In this document: in pieces, positions 35,866 to 46,058 of the stretch | Numbering within the stretch: the first letter of the stretch is position 1 | How the letters are laid out: each line of letters begins with the position of its first letter | DNA from: Nocardia arizonensis | GTDB lineage: Bacteria; Actinomycetota; Actinomycetes; Mycobacteriales; Mycobacteriaceae | Direction of reading: 5' to 3' | Assembly: GCF_001310275.1 (NCBI RefSeq) | Contig: NZ_LGYZ01000110.1 | Location: 1 to 64,000, forward strand | Length of the DNA: 64,000 nucleotides | Program-made: the position numbers and the translations under genes | Notes under the pieces: model-generated | Database searches by the model: none | Told to the model about the DNA's origin: nothing | The model's input: the letters and a program-made list of their open reading frames with translations, nothing else

Positions 35866-36849
35866 ATGGATGCCTTTGTCGGAACCCGACGGAGACTGCT
35901 GCGCGCGGCGGTCGCGACGGTGGCGAGCGGGCTCGCGCTCGGTCTCGCGGGCTGCGGATCAGGCTCCGAGGGCGGCGGTTCCGGCGGCGAGTCGATCACC
36001 ATCACCCACGCCCGGGGCGAGACCGAGGTCAATGGCATTCCGAGGCGCATCGTCACCCTCGGCAACCAGTGGCTCGACACCGCGCTGTCGCTGGACGCCA
36101 TCCCGGTCGGCTACATCGACAATGTCGCCATCGCGTCCAACGCGACCCCGCCGTGGCAACCGGACAAACTCGGTTCGTCCAAGTCGATCAGCAGTATCGC
36201 CGATGTCGCCGAACAGGTCGCCGCGCTGGAACCCGACCTGATCCTGGTCGATCCGTTCATCGCCGACCAGAAAACCTACGACGACCTCTCCCGCGTCGCC
36301 CCCACCGTGCCCGGCCTGTCCAAGGACGCCGTCAGCAGATGGCAGGACCAGGTCACCACGCTCGGCAAGATCCTCGGCAAACAGGACGCCGCCGCCAAGG
36401 TGATCTCCGGTGTCGAGGACAAGGTCTCGGGCATCGTCGCGGCCAATCCCGGCCTGAAGGGCAAGACCTTCGCCAGTACCTGGCTCGGCAGCCCGTCGCA
36501 GCTGATGGTGCTCACCGACCCCGAGGACGGGTCCGCCCGGGTATTCGCCGAACTCGGCATGGGCATTCCGAGGAACCTCGTGGACCAGCCCTCCACCGGC
36601 GGCCGCCTGGCGCTGTCCACCGAACGCATCGACGAGGTCACCGCCGACCTGCTGCTGGCGGGATACTCCCCCGGCTTCGACGAGAAGTACCGCAGGCTGC
36701 CCGGGTACGCCGAACTGCCCGCGGTGAAGAAGAACGCGGTGGTGTTCCTGACCACACTCGAGATCACGGCGGTCAACCAGCCGACCGCGCTGTCGGTGCC
36801 CTACATCCTCGACAAGCTGAACCCGGCGCTGGTCTCGGTCGCCGAGTAG
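35866..36849 (+). CDS. Ferric-siderophore ABC transporter substrate-binding lipoprotein, IdeR-boxed copy
   Basis: The 327-residue product begins with a signal containing RRR-LL and ends it at a good lipobox (GLAGC), so it is likely a Tat- or Sec-exported lipoprotein. The FecB-like fold is shown by EVNGIPRRIVTLGNQWLD, the ALEPDLILVDPFIADQKTYDDL segment and GYSPGFDEKYRRLPGYAELPA. It is clearly paralogous to the product of 32901. AGGAGG lies just before its ATG. The next gene begins 13 bp after its stop, so the two form an operon under the iron box. Its ligand is probably the siderophore made by the synthetase genes next door. Confidence 0.92.
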   Translation: MDAFVGTRRRLLRAAVATVASGLALGLAGCGSGSEGGGSGGESITITHARGETEVNGIPRRIVTLGNQWLDTALSLDAIPVGYIDNVAIASNATPPWQPDKLGSSKSISSIADVAEQVAALEPDLILVDPFIADQKTYDDLSRVAPTVPGLSKDAVSRWQDQVTTLGKILGKQDAAAKVISGVEDKVSGIVAANPGLKGKTFASTWLGSPSQLMVLTDPEDGSARVFAELGMGIPRNLVDQPSTGGRLALSTERIDEVTADLLLAGYSPGFDEKYRRLPGYAELPAVKKNAVVFLTTLEITAVNQPTALSVPYILDKLNPALVSVAE

Positions 36850-36862
36850 GAGTCGACGCGCC

Positions 36863-38239
36863 GTGCCCACACTCACCGGTTCCGACCCGACCCGTCTCGC
36901 CCTGCGCACCGGGGTGACCTGTGTCACCACGCCCGCCGGCGCGGTCCTGCTCGATCCGCCCGACAATCAGAAGTTGACCGGACTGAGCAAGGGCGGTCTG
37001 CTCGCGCTCAAGACCCTCAACCGCGGACCCGCCACCATCGCCGAACTGACCGCCGCGGCGGGCGGCGAGGATGTCACCGCGCTGATGGGGCGGCTCGCCA
37101 CCGCGGGGTGGCTGGCGGTGACGGTGCGCGCGGACGATCGCGACCTCTACACCGTCGCGCCCTTCGGCCGACCCCGCGCCCGGCCCGACGGCGCGCGGCC
37201 CGATTCGGCGACCCTGTCGAAATTCGCGGTGCTGCACCGTGAACGGGACGGATTCGTACTCGAGCATCCGCTGTCCTGGTGCGACATCGACATTCACGAC
37301 GCGCGGCTGCTCGCACTGCTCGACGGTCCCGATGCCGCCGAGACCGGACTGCCCGAGGCGGTCCGCGCGCACTTCGCCGACGACCTGTTCCGGCTCGGCT
37401 TCCTCGTCGCCGATCCGGCCGCCGAGGACAGCGCCTTCACCACGCGCAGTTGGAGCGCACCGGATCTGTGGTTCCACCGGCGCAGCACGCTGGGCGAACG
37501 AATTGTCACCTGGGAGCATTTCGGCCCGACCAAATGGGCGAAGGGGCGATTCCCGCAACCGCCCGCGCGCAAACCCGCCTATCCGGGCGAGCCGATCGCG
37601 CTGCCGAGGCCCGATCTGGGCGCGCTGCGCACCGGCGACCCGAGTCTGACCGCGGTACTCGAGGATCGGGTGTCCACCCGCGCCTTCGACGACGCCGCGC
37701 CCATGACGGTGGCGCAACTCGGCGAACTGCTCTACCGGACGGCCCGCAGCCGCGGCGTCCGCTCCGAGGTCGAGGGCGAGGAACTGGTGTCCAAGCCCTA
37801 TCCCAGCGGTGGCGGCGTCTACGAGCTCGAGCTGTATCCGGTGATCCGCAACGTCGCCGGAATCGCCGCGGGCATGTACCACTACGACTCGCACGAGCAC
37901 GTGCTGCGTCCGGTGGCCGCGGCCGACAGTCCCGGGGTCGCCAAGCTGGTGAAGTCGACCACGGCCACCCTGGTGGGCGGGGCCGAACCGCAGGCCCTCG
38001 TCGTCGTGAGCGCACGCTCGGGACGGGTGATGTGGACCTATGAACAGGTCTCCTACGCGGTCATCCTCAAACACGTCGGCGTGCTCACGCAGACGATGTA
38101 CCTGGTCGCGACGGCGATGGGGCTCGGCGTCTGCGCACAGGGTTTCGTCGACACCGCCGCCTTCGTAACCGCCGCCGGCGTCGACGAACTCGAGGAGTGC
38201 AGCGTCGGCAGCATCATCATCGGGACGCCTGCGCCATGA
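36863..38239 (+). CDS. SagB/ThcOx-family FMN oxidase, probably azoline-to-azole
   Basis: The GTG start at 36863 has AGGAG upstream; the product is 458 residues. Residues ~255-455 carry the nitroreductase-like SagB domain: VSTRAFDDAAPMTVAQLGELLYRTARSRG, the SKPYPSGGGVYELELYPV core and the C-terminal VGVLTQTMYLVATAMGLGVCA. The N-terminal part includes a winged-helix-like segment (GGLLALKTLNRGPATIAEL). Family members use FMN to oxidise thiazolines or oxazolines to azoles. No TOMM cyclodehydratase or precursor peptide is near; instead the cyclising synthetase lies convergent with it, overlapping by 23 bp. Oxidation of the siderophore oxazoline is the natural inference. Confidence 0.82.
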   Translation: MPTLTGSDPTRLALRTGVTCVTTPAGAVLLDPPDNQKLTGLSKGGLLALKTLNRGPATIAELTAAAGGEDVTALMGRLATAGWLAVTVRADDRDLYTVAPFGRPRARPDGARPDSATLSKFAVLHRERDGFVLEHPLSWCDIDIHDARLLALLDGPDAAETGLPEAVRAHFADDLFRLGFLVADPAAEDSAFTTRSWSAPDLWFHRRSTLGERIVTWEHFGPTKWAKGRFPQPPARKPAYPGEPIALPRPDLGALRTGDPSLTAVLEDRVSTRAFDDAAPMTVAQLGELLYRTARSRGVRSEVEGEELVSKPYPSGGGVYELELYPVIRNVAGIAAGMYHYDSHEHVLRPVAAADSPGVAKLVKSTTATLVGGAEPQALVVVSARSGRVMWTYEQVSYAVILKHVGVLTQTMYLVATAMGLGVCAQGFVDTAAFVTAAGVDELEECSVGSIIIGTPAP

Positions 38240-41200
38240 CCTCCTCGTCGGTCATGGCCGCGACCTCCAGGTAGACCCGCGCGACCGCGGCGAGCCGATC
38301 CGGTGTGCCGCGATCGGCCTCGCGCGCGGCGAGCCGCTCGGCCAGCCCAGCCACATTCCGGGCGGCGAAGACGTCGGCGACCAGGGCGTGATCGACCTCG
38401 AGCCATTCGCGGACACGGGCGACGAAGGTGGTCGCGAGCACCGAGTCGCCGCCGAGACCGAAGAAGTCGTCGTGCACGCCGACCGCGTCCGCGCCGAGCA
38501 CGCCCGCGACGATATCGACCAGCGCGGCCTCGAGGTCGTCGCGGGGCGCGCCGTCGTCGATATCGGCCGCGTCGGGTTCGAGCAGCGCCGCCACCGCCCG
38601 CCGGTCGAGTTTGCCGTTGGGGGTCAACGGCATCCGCTCCAGGTATTCGATCCGGGTGGGAATCATGTAGCCGGGCAACAGGTCCGCGACGGCGGCGGTG
38701 ATGTCGCCGATCTCCTCGCGCGTTCCCGCCACCGCGGCGACCAGTTTGAGCGCGCCGGCGCCGACGACCGCCGCGACGGCGTCGCGCACGCCGGGGACGG
38801 CGCGCAGGGCGCTCTCCACCTCACCCAATTCGACGCGGTAGCCCCGGATCTGGACCTGGTGGTCGGCACGGCCGAGGAATTCGATGGTGCCGTCGGGCCA
38901 GTAGCGGGCCATATCGCCGGTCCGGTACCAGCGGATGCCCTCGAATTCCACGAATCGTTCGGCGGTGCGCTCGGGGTCGTTGCGGTAGCCCGCCGCGACA
39001 TTCGCACCGCCCACCCACAATTCGCCGGGCACCCAGTCGGGGCAGTCGCGGCCCGCGGGCGAGACCACCCGGCAGCGCACGTTGCGCAGCGGCGCGCCGA
39101 ACGGCACGGTCGCCCAGTGTGCGGGCGGTTCGCCCACGACCTCGCAGATGGTGTGGTGAATGGAGGTCTCGGTCGCGCCGCCCAATCCGGCGAAACGGCA
39201 GCCCGGCACCTGGGCCGCCAGCCGCCGCGCCAGATCCGCGCCGACCCAGTCACCGCCGAGGGTGACCGCGCGCAGCGAATCGCCGAACCTGTCGCCGCCG
39301 ATCTCCAGGATCATGTCGAGCATGCTCGGCACACAGTTCAGGATCGTCACCCGGTGCCGCCGCAGCAGTTCCACCCAGGTGGTGGCCTCCGCGCGCTGGT
39401 CGGGATCGACCGCGACCACCGACCCGCCCACCGAGAACATGCCGAACATGTCGTAGACGGAGGCGTCGAATTCCAGCGCCGACAGCGCGAGCACCCGGTC
39501 GGCCGCACCGACCTCGAACCAGTCGTTCACCGCGTCGATGGTGTTCATCGCGCCGCGGTGCGGCACGTCGACGCCCTTGGGCACACCCGTCGAGCCGGAG
39601 GTGAAGATCACGTAGGCGATCGCGCCGGTATCCGGGAAGACCGGGGCCGCGAGCGGCTCCGGGTGGGCGCTCGCGGCCTCGATGGACAGGCACGGTATCG
39701 GCGCGCCGAGATCCGCCTCCGCCGGCGTCAGCGCGGCCACGATGGCCCCGGTGCGCAGGATTTCGGCGCGCCGCCCGACCGGCTGGTCGAATCCGATGGG
39801 CACGTAGGTCGCGCCCGCGGCGAGGACGCCGAGGGTCGCCAGGATCTGATCGGGTCCCTTGGGCAACTGAATGGCGACGGCGTCGCCGGGCCGCACCCCC
39901 GCATGGTAAAGCGCGCCCGCGACGGCCAGCGCCGACGCGGCGAGTTCGCCGTAGCTCCATCGACCTTCGTCCGCGCCGAGGCCCCACACCACCGCCGGTG
40001 CGTCGGGATCGGCCGCGGCGTGCTCGAACAGGCCCTGGTGTAGGCACCGGCCGCTGACGGGTCCGTCGGTGGCGTTGACGGCGGCGCGCACCTCGGCCTG
40101 GGCGATCGGCAGCCGCACCGCCGCCTCGGCGTTCCAGCCCGCCTCCCCCTCGGCCAGGTGATCGACCGCCCGGGTGTAGCGGGCGAACATGGCGTCGACC
40201 ATGCCCGGCGGGAAGGCGGATTCGCGCACGTCCCAGTTGAGCAGCAGGCCGCCGCGCACCTCGGTGACCTGCGCGTCGAGTAGAACCTGCGGCCCCTGGG
40301 AGATGATCCACACCGGATCGCCGAAGGTCTCGGTGACCCGCTCGGCGAACAGCTCGCCGAGATTCAGCGCACTGGTGTACACGACCGGGGCCAGCACCGG
40401 CTCGCCCCGGTGCCGTCCGAGGTCACGCAGCACCTCGAGTCCGTAATACGCCGTGTGCGCGCCGCTTTCGTGCATTCCGCGTTGCAGCGCGCGAGCCCGG
40501 TCGGCGACCGACACGTTCTCGGTGACATCGACCGCCAGCATGATCGAGGAGGTGAAATCGCCTATCACCCGGTCGATGTCGGGGTGCACCGGCTCGCGGT
40601 GGAACAGCGGGACATTGAGCAGGAAGCGGCTCCGCGCCGACCAGCCGCCGACGGTCTCGGCGAAGACCGCCGCCAACGCCATCGCCGGGGTGATACCGCG
40701 TTCGTGGGCGGCCGCGAGCAGCCGCCGCTTGGCCCGCGGCGCGAGCCAATGGTCGTAGCGCACGGTGCGATGCGGGGCGCCGCGCTCGCCCGCTGGGACC
40801 GTCGGAAGTTCCGGTGCGCCCGGCAGTTCCGGCAGCCGTCGCTGCCACCATTGCCGGTCACGGTCGCGGGCGGCGGTGTCGGCGCGGCGTCCGGTCCGGT
40901 AGGCGCGATAGGTGTAGCCGGGGGCGGTCACCGTCGCGCCGTGGTACAGATCGGCGAGTTCGGAGATCAGCACGCGGTAGCTCATGGCGTCGCCCGCCAG
41001 CATGTCGATGTCGAGGTGCAGGCGGGTGCGGCCCGCCGCGCGCAGGGTCAGCGTGATGTCGATGACCCGGCCGTGCTCGATGTCGAGACGCTGGTGGGTT
41101 TTGGCCTCGCGCAGATCGGCCAGTACGGCGTCGGCGGCCTCCGGCAGATGTCCGCGCAGGTCGACCACGGCGAAGACGGGCGCACCGGGGGCGGGCATCG

Positions 41201-41738
41201 TCTGCTGGGTGCCATCGGGCAGGAATCGGGTGCGCAGCATGGGATGAGCCGCGACCAGCTCCGCGACGGCGCGTTCCAGACGCGCGGGATCGACGTGGCC
41301 GCCGTCGAATTCGACGTAGAGATGGGCCGCGACCCCGCCGAGTTCCTGTTCGTCGGAGCGACCGATCCAGTAGGCGTGCTGCATGGGGGCCAGCGGAAAG
41401 GGTTCGGCCGCTTCGGCATCCGCGGCGGCTGGGGCGGGTTCGGCGGACGGCGCGGTCTGCCCGGCGCCGAGCAGACGATGCCACGCCGCCACCGACGGTT
41501 CGGCCGCCAGCCGGGCGAAGTCGATGTCGACGCCGCGCTTGCGCCAACCACCCGCCAGTCTCATGGTGCGGATGGAGTCGAGTCCGACCTGGATCAGGTC
41601 GTCGTCATCGGCGACCGCGCCCGCCTCGATGCCGAGTTGGGCCGCCACCGCCGCCCTTATCTCGTCCCTGGTGATGTCGCCGTGGTCCGGCCGCCGCGCC
41701 GACTGCATCGCGTCCTCTTTCCCTGCCTGCTCAGCCAT
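38217..41738 (-). CDS. NRPS with ArCP-Cy-A-PCP domains (MbtB-like)
   Basis: The 1,173-residue synthetase has an aryl carrier domain (IQVGLDSIRTM, Ser near 53), a cyclisation domain with the DxxxxDxxS motif (DMLAGDAMS, near 245), an adenylation domain (~575-1060; FTSGSTGVPKG, YRTGDMARY, NGKLDRR) and a peptidyl carrier (FFGLGGDSVLA, near 1094). It should take the aryl cap, join it to Ser, Thr or Cys and close an oxazoline or thiazoline. By eye the pocket residues do not match the usual Cys code. MbtB carries a C-terminal thioesterase that is missing here; a separate one is encoded at 47376. A start at 41708 with AAAGAGGA before it is also possible. Confidence 0.9.
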   Translation of the reverse strand: MAEQAGKEDAMQSARRPDHGDITRDEIRAAVAAQLGIEAGAVADDDDLIQVGLDSIRTMRLAGGWRKRGVDIDFARLAAEPSVAAWHRLLGAGQTAPSAEPAPAAADAEAAEPFPLAPMQHAYWIGRSDEQELGGVAAHLYVEFDGGHVDPARLERAVAELVAAHPMLRTRFLPDGTQQTMPAPGAPVFAVVDLRGHLPEAADAVLADLREAKTHQRLDIEHGRVIDITLTLRAAGRTRLHLDIDMLAGDAMSYRVLISELADLYHGATVTAPGYTYRAYRTGRRADTAARDRDRQWWQRRLPELPGAPELPTVPAGERGAPHRTVRYDHWLAPRAKRRLLAAAHERGITPAMALAAVFAETVGGWSARSRFLLNVPLFHREPVHPDIDRVIGDFTSSIMLAVDVTENVSVADRARALQRGMHESGAHTAYYGLEVLRDLGRHRGEPVLAPVVYTSALNLGELFAERVTETFGDPVWIISQGPQVLLDAQVTEVRGGLLLNWDVRESAFPPGMVDAMFARYTRAVDHLAEGEAGWNAEAAVRLPIAQAEVRAAVNATDGPVSGRCLHQGLFEHAAADPDAPAVVWGLGADEGRWSYGELAASALAVAGALYHAGVRPGDAVAIQLPKGPDQILATLGVLAAGATYVPIGFDQPVGRRAEILRTGAIVAALTPAEADLGAPIPCLSIEAASAHPEPLAAPVFPDTGAIAYVIFTSGSTGVPKGVDVPHRGAMNTIDAVNDWFEVGAADRVLALSALEFDASVYDMFGMFSVGGSVVAVDPDQRAEATTWVELLRRHRVTILNCVPSMLDMILEIGGDRFGDSLRAVTLGGDWVGADLARRLAAQVPGCRFAGLGGATETSIHHTICEVVGEPPAHWATVPFGAPLRNVRCRVVSPAGRDCPDWVPGELWVGGANVAAGYRNDPERTAERFVEFEGIRWYRTGDMARYWPDGTIEFLGRADHQVQIRGYRVELGEVESALRAVPGVRDAVAAVVGAGALKLVAAVAGTREEIGDITAAVADLLPGYMIPTRIEYLERMPLTPNGKLDRRAVAALLEPDAADIDDGAPRDDLEAALVDIVAGVLGADAVGVHDDFFGLGGDSVLATTFVARVREWLEVDHALVADVFAARNVAGLAERLAAREADRGTPDRLAAVARVYLEVAAMTDEEVMAQASR

Positions 41739-41747
41739 ATCCGTCTA

Positions 41748-44700
41748 CTAGCGGTCGCGCACCGCGAGGAAAACCCGCTGGTCGAGCCCGGCGACCGGAT
41801 GCTCGGCCGTGGGCAGCACGACCTCGGGGGTCAGCCCGGCCGCGATCAGTTCCCGCCGCCATTCCCGTTCGGTCAGGAAGATCCGGTCGGTACCCGCGCG
41901 CACATCGGTCAGTCCGGCGTGCGGCCGATCCGCGCGCGGGGACATCAGGAAGTGCACCGAGGTCAGCTGTTCGCAGTGCGCGTGGCAGGTCTCGATCACC
42001 ACCACGGCACCGCCCGGATTCAGCAGCTCGCGCAGTCGCCGCAGCGTCACGCCGATGTCGTAGGCGTTGTGCAGCACGTTCGCGGCGATCACGATGTCGA
42101 AGGGCAGTTGCTCGCCCAGATCCTCGTTCATGTCGACCAGGCCGTAGCGCATCCACGGGTAGTGCGCGAAACGGCGTCTGGCGGCGTCGAGGAAGAAGGC
42201 GGACACGTCGGTGAAGTGGTACTCCACCGCGAGCCCGGCCAGTGCCGCGGTCACGTCGTCGGTGGTGCCGCCGATGCCGGCGCCAAGTTCCAGCACCCGG
42301 ACCGGCGAGCGGTCCTCGGTGAGGATACGGACCAGGTCGGCGACCGCGCGGCCCGCCGCCAGATTCAGGTAGCGGCTGCTCAGATTGTCGCGGTAGGCGG
42401 CCTCGGCGGTGGTCATGTCGCCATCGGGGAACAGCAGTTCCTGCACCCGCACGGTGTCGCGCGCCAACGCGGTCAGGTGGTCGTCGCAGGTTCGCAAGAA
42501 GGTCGCGAGCGGAGGCGGATACCCAAGGTCGGCGCATACTTCGAACAGATCGGCGCGGATCGGGTCCGGCACCGGTCGCAGGTAGCGGTACCCGGTGTCG
42601 ACATCGCCTTCGACACTGCCGACCTCGGCAAGCGCCCGCAACCACTGCCGCAGCAGCCAGCGGTGCCGCGGCGCGAACCCCATCCGCGTCGCGATCTCGT
42701 CCACGCCGCGAAACTCGTTGTCGGACAGGTACGGTCGCAGCGCGGCCAGCATGGCGCGCATACCGAACAGATCCAGGTCCGCGCGTGCGGAACGGAACCG
42801 GTCGCCGTCGAAATCGGCCGGAACCGCTTGCTGGGCGGCCTCTTTCGCCCGCGCCACCCGATCCTCGACGGTGGCGGTCGCGCCCGGGGGCGGCGTCGTC
42901 ACCGTTGGCGCGACGCGAATCGGGACCACGGCCGCACCGGTCGTCGGCGCGGCGACGCCGGATTCGGCACCGACGAGCCGGATGACATCGTCGAGGGACG
43001 CGCCGCCGATCAGATCAGCCACCGGCACATCGGCGCCGAATGCGCCCTTGACGCGCCTGCGCAGTTCCAGGGCCTGAAGGGAGTCCAGTCCGAGGGCGAC
43101 CAGCGACCTGGCGCCGTCGATGGTGGACAGGTCGTCGGCGCCGATGATCTCGGCGAGCAGCCGGGTCAGGCGACTCGGCACGTCGAGCGCGCCCGCCGCG
43201 TCGGCGGCGATCACCGGCGTGGCGGCGGCCCCCGGGACCGCGACCGGAACCTCCAGTGCCGACAGCACGGGGCCGTAGCCGAACGCGCCGAGTACCGCGC
43301 GTCCGCGCTCCCAGTCGAAGGCGGCGACGACGGCATTGCCGCGCAGACCGCCCAGACCGAGCGCGATGGCGTCGGCGGCGGCCATCGGGAGATAGCCGAC
43401 CTCGGCCAGTGCGGCGATATCGGCATCGCCCGCGCCCTCGAAGACCGACCACTGGCCCCACTGCACGGACACCCACCGCGCGCCCTCGGCGCGGCGGCGG
43501 GCCGCGAGGGCGTCGACCATCCGGTTGGCCGCGGCGTAGACGACCGTGCCGCGACCGCCGAGTGTGGCCGCCAGCGACGAGCACAGCACGACATCGCAGT
43601 CGGGAGTCGTGATCAGCGCGTCAAGCAGCGCGCAGATGCCGACCACTTTCCCCGACATCGCCCGCTCGACCCGCGCGTGGGTGATCCCGGTGAGTCCGAG
43701 TCCGCCGATGTCGGAATTGTCGGCCGCGGCGTGGATCACCAGATCCACCGGCCGTCCGCTCAGCGTCCGGGCCAGCTCGGCGACGGCGGCGCGGTCGGCG
43801 ATATCACAGGCGGCCACGGCGATCTCGGCGGCGCCGAGACCGCGCAGTGCGCGCAGCCTGGCGGCGGTCGCCGCGGTTTCCCCCGACCGACTCACCAGCG
43901 TGACCCGCCGCGCGCCCGACCGCACCGCGTGTTCGGCGAACTCGAGTCCGAGCCTGCCGGTGCCGCCGGTGATCAACACCTCGCGTCCGGTGACCGGCCC
44001 GCGCAGCAGCGCCGCGCGATCGGCCTCGACCAGGCGCTTGGCGTACAGATTGCCGTCGCGCAGCGCGAGTTCCGGCTCGTCGGCCGTGTGCAGTGCGGTC
44101 ACGATCGACGCCGCGGCCCGCGCGGTCGCCTGGTCCGGCGCGAGATCAAGGCGCCGGAACGCGACACTCGGATATTCCGCGCTCGCCGAACGGAATCCGG
44201 CGCTCACCGCGGCGGGCACCGGATGCGGCGGCGCGTCGGCGGCGAGCACGGCCTCGCCGCCGACGGTCAGCAGCCAGTATTCGCTCACCCCGGCGGTCGG
44301 TTCGGTCCACCAGCGCCTGCCGCCGAGGAATTCCGCGACCTCGGCCACACTGGCGGCGGCGTCCGTATCCGGGAATTCGGGCAGCAGGACCAGCACGGCG
44401 TCGATATCGCCGTCGCCGCTGCCCGCTTCGATATCCAGCGCCCGCCAGCCGAGGCCCTGACCCGTCGCGTAGTCGATAAGTGCGGCGGCGAGTTCGACGC
44501 CGCGACCGGTGTGGTCGACGATGCCGACCGTGCGCGGAGCGGACAGGGAACGCCGCCCGAGCCGAACCCAGTCCTCTACCAGCAGTTGGGGTTTCGGCAG
44601 GTTTTCGGCGGGCGCGACCGGTTCGGTCGGCGCGGTCGCGCGCACCCGCCGCGAGAGGTCGTGCGGCAGCCACAATGTCGTCTCGTTCATCCGCGCGTTC

Positions 44701-46058
44701 GGGAAGTCCGGCAGCGGCGGCCACACCGGCGCGCCGGTGTCCACCCGCAGGCTTTCCCAGCGGTAGTCCAGATCGTCGACGGCCAGCGCCGCGAGATTGC
44801 GGGTGAACTCGGTGAGATCGGTGGCCGTGCGGCTCGAGGTGCCGCGCACCGTGACCGCGCGGTCGGCGGCGTATTCGGCGATGCTCTGCGCCACGGCCAG
44901 GTGCAGCGTCGGATGTTCGGCCAGTTCGACGAAGGTGTCGACCTCGCGCGCCAGCGTGGTCGCGATGGCGCGGTCGAAGCGAACCGGATTTCGCAGATTC
45001 CAGAACCAGTACTCCTCGACCGGCAGGTCAGGAGTGATGGCGTCACCGAGTGTCGCACCGACGCAGGCGATCCCGGATTCGAGGAAGCGCGGGCTCTCGA
45101 GGCGGCCACGCAGCGCGTCGTGGATGAGGTCGCGGAATTCGTTGAGCAGAACGGTGTGCGCCGGATACCCGACCCGAATCACCCGGGCGAAACGGCCGCG
45201 CTCGGTCAGCACGTCCACGACGTTCCGCACGGTCGCGCGGTCGCCGGAAATGCCGACCATGCGCGGCGAATTCAGCACCGAGACCTGCGCCCACCCGGAC
45301 TGGCGAGCCAGCACGTCCTCGCATTCGTCGCGGTCGGCGGCCAGCACGGCCATGGCGTAGCGATCGGAGGAGATCTTGTCGACCGCGCGCGCCCTGGTAC
45401 CGACCACGACGATGGCGTCGGCCAGGCTCATGGCGCCCGACAGGTAGGCCGCGGCGATCTCGCCCTGACTGTGCCCGACCGTGACGGCGGGTTCGACGCC
45501 CACCGCGCGCCACATCGCGCCGAGGCCCGCCATCTGCGTGAACAGCGCGGCTTGGACGGTCGCGGCATTCTCGGGTGCGGCGGCGATATCCTCGGCGTCG
45601 AGCAGGTATGGCAATGGCGACTCGCCGAACAGGTCCCGGAATATGTCGTCGCACCGGTCGACCTCGGCGCGGAAGGCGTCGACGCGGTCGTAGAACAGCC
45701 TGCCCATTCCGGGCCGCTGTGCCCCCTGACCCGGCAGCACGTAGGCGACCGTGCGCGAACCGGCGGGTTCGGACCCGGTGGCGGTCACCGCGGGGTGATC
45801 GAGGCCGTCGCGCACCGCGGCCAGCGCCGCGTCGAGTTCGGCGCGGTCGGTGACCGCGAGCAGGGCGCGGTACCGACGCGCGACCCGGGTGCGGAACAGC
45901 ATGTCCGCCACCCGTTCCGGGGCCAGCGTCGGGCGATCCCGGACGTAGGAGAGGATGGCCGCCGCCTCTTCGCGCAGCGTGCCCGGATTGTCCGCCGACA
46001 GCAGGACCGGAATCGATCCGTCGGGTAGTCGATAGCTAGAAATCGTCGTACTCCTCAC
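41748..46058 (-). CDS. Polyketide synthase AT-KR-ACP with C-terminal methyltransferase (MbtD-like)
   Basis: The GTG at 46058 overlaps the KS gene end by 23 bp; the product is 1,436 residues. It has an acyltransferase (VGHSQGEIAAAY, Ser near 195; YPAH rather than HAFH or YASH, so extender choice is unclear), a ketoreductase (ITGGTGRLG near 700, LCSSLAA, VYAAANRM with the catalytic Tyr), an acyl carrier (LGLDSLQALELRRR near 990) and a SAM methyltransferase (LELGAGIGG near 1258). It lacks its own ketosynthase, supplied by the next gene. Together they should build the beta-hydroxy acid linking the two halves of the siderophore; the methyltransferase fits the alpha-methylated acids of nocobactins. 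Confidence 0.9.
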   Translation of the reverse strand: MRSTTISSYRLPDGSIPVLLSADNPGTLREEAAAILSYVRDRPTLAPERVADMLFRTRVARRYRALLAVTDRAELDAALAAVRDGLDHPAVTATGSEPAGSRTVAYVLPGQGAQRPGMGRLFYDRVDAFRAEVDRCDDIFRDLFGESPLPYLLDAEDIAAAPENAATVQAALFTQMAGLGAMWRAVGVEPAVTVGHSQGEIAAAYLSGAMSLADAIVVVGTRARAVDKISSDRYAMAVLAADRDECEDVLARQSGWAQVSVLNSPRMVGISGDRATVRNVVDVLTERGRFARVIRVGYPAHTVLLNEFRDLIHDALRGRLESPRFLESGIACVGATLGDAITPDLPVEEYWFWNLRNPVRFDRAIATTLAREVDTFVELAEHPTLHLAVAQSIAEYAADRAVTVRGTSSRTATDLTEFTRNLAALAVDDLDYRWESLRVDTGAPVWPPLPDFPNARMNETTLWLPHDLSRRVRATAPTEPVAPAENLPKPQLLVEDWVRLGRRSLSAPRTVGIVDHTGRGVELAAALIDYATGQGLGWRALDIEAGSGDGDIDAVLVLLPEFPDTDAAASVAEVAEFLGGRRWWTEPTAGVSEYWLLTVGGEAVLAADAPPHPVPAAVSAGFRSASAEYPSVAFRRLDLAPDQATARAAASIVTALHTADEPELALRDGNLYAKRLVEADRAALLRGPVTGREVLITGGTGRLGLEFAEHAVRSGARRVTLVSRSGETAATAARLRALRGLGAAEIAVAACDIADRAAVAELARTLSGRPVDLVIHAAADNSDIGGLGLTGITHARVERAMSGKVVGICALLDALITTPDCDVVLCSSLAATLGGRGTVVYAAANRMVDALAARRRAEGARWVSVQWGQWSVFEGAGDADIAALAEVGYLPMAAADAIALGLGGLRGNAVVAAFDWERGRAVLGAFGYGPVLSALEVPVAVPGAAATPVIAADAAGALDVPSRLTRLLAEIIGADDLSTIDGARSLVALGLDSLQALELRRRVKGAFGADVPVADLIGGASLDDVIRLVGAESGVAAPTTGAAVVPIRVAPTVTTPPPGATATVEDRVARAKEAAQQAVPADFDGDRFRSARADLDLFGMRAMLAALRPYLSDNEFRGVDEIATRMGFAPRHRWLLRQWLRALAEVGSVEGDVDTGYRYLRPVPDPIRADLFEVCADLGYPPPLATFLRTCDDHLTALARDTVRVQELLFPDGDMTTAEAAYRDNLSSRYLNLAAGRAVADLVRILTEDRSPVRVLELGAGIGGTTDDVTAALAGLAVEYHFTDVSAFFLDAARRRFAHYPWMRYGLVDMNEDLGEQLPFDIVIAANVLHNAYDIGVTLRRLRELLNPGGAVVVIETCHAHCEQLTSVHFLMSPRADRPHAGLTDVRAGTDRIFLTEREWRRELIAAGLTPEVVLPTAEHPVAGLDQRVFLAVRDR

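Noticed and set aside
40410..46028. 1,872-codon plus-strand frame across the siderophore PKS and NRPS
   Set aside because: Antisense shadow; the opposite strand has complete AT, KR, ACP, MT and Cy motifs.
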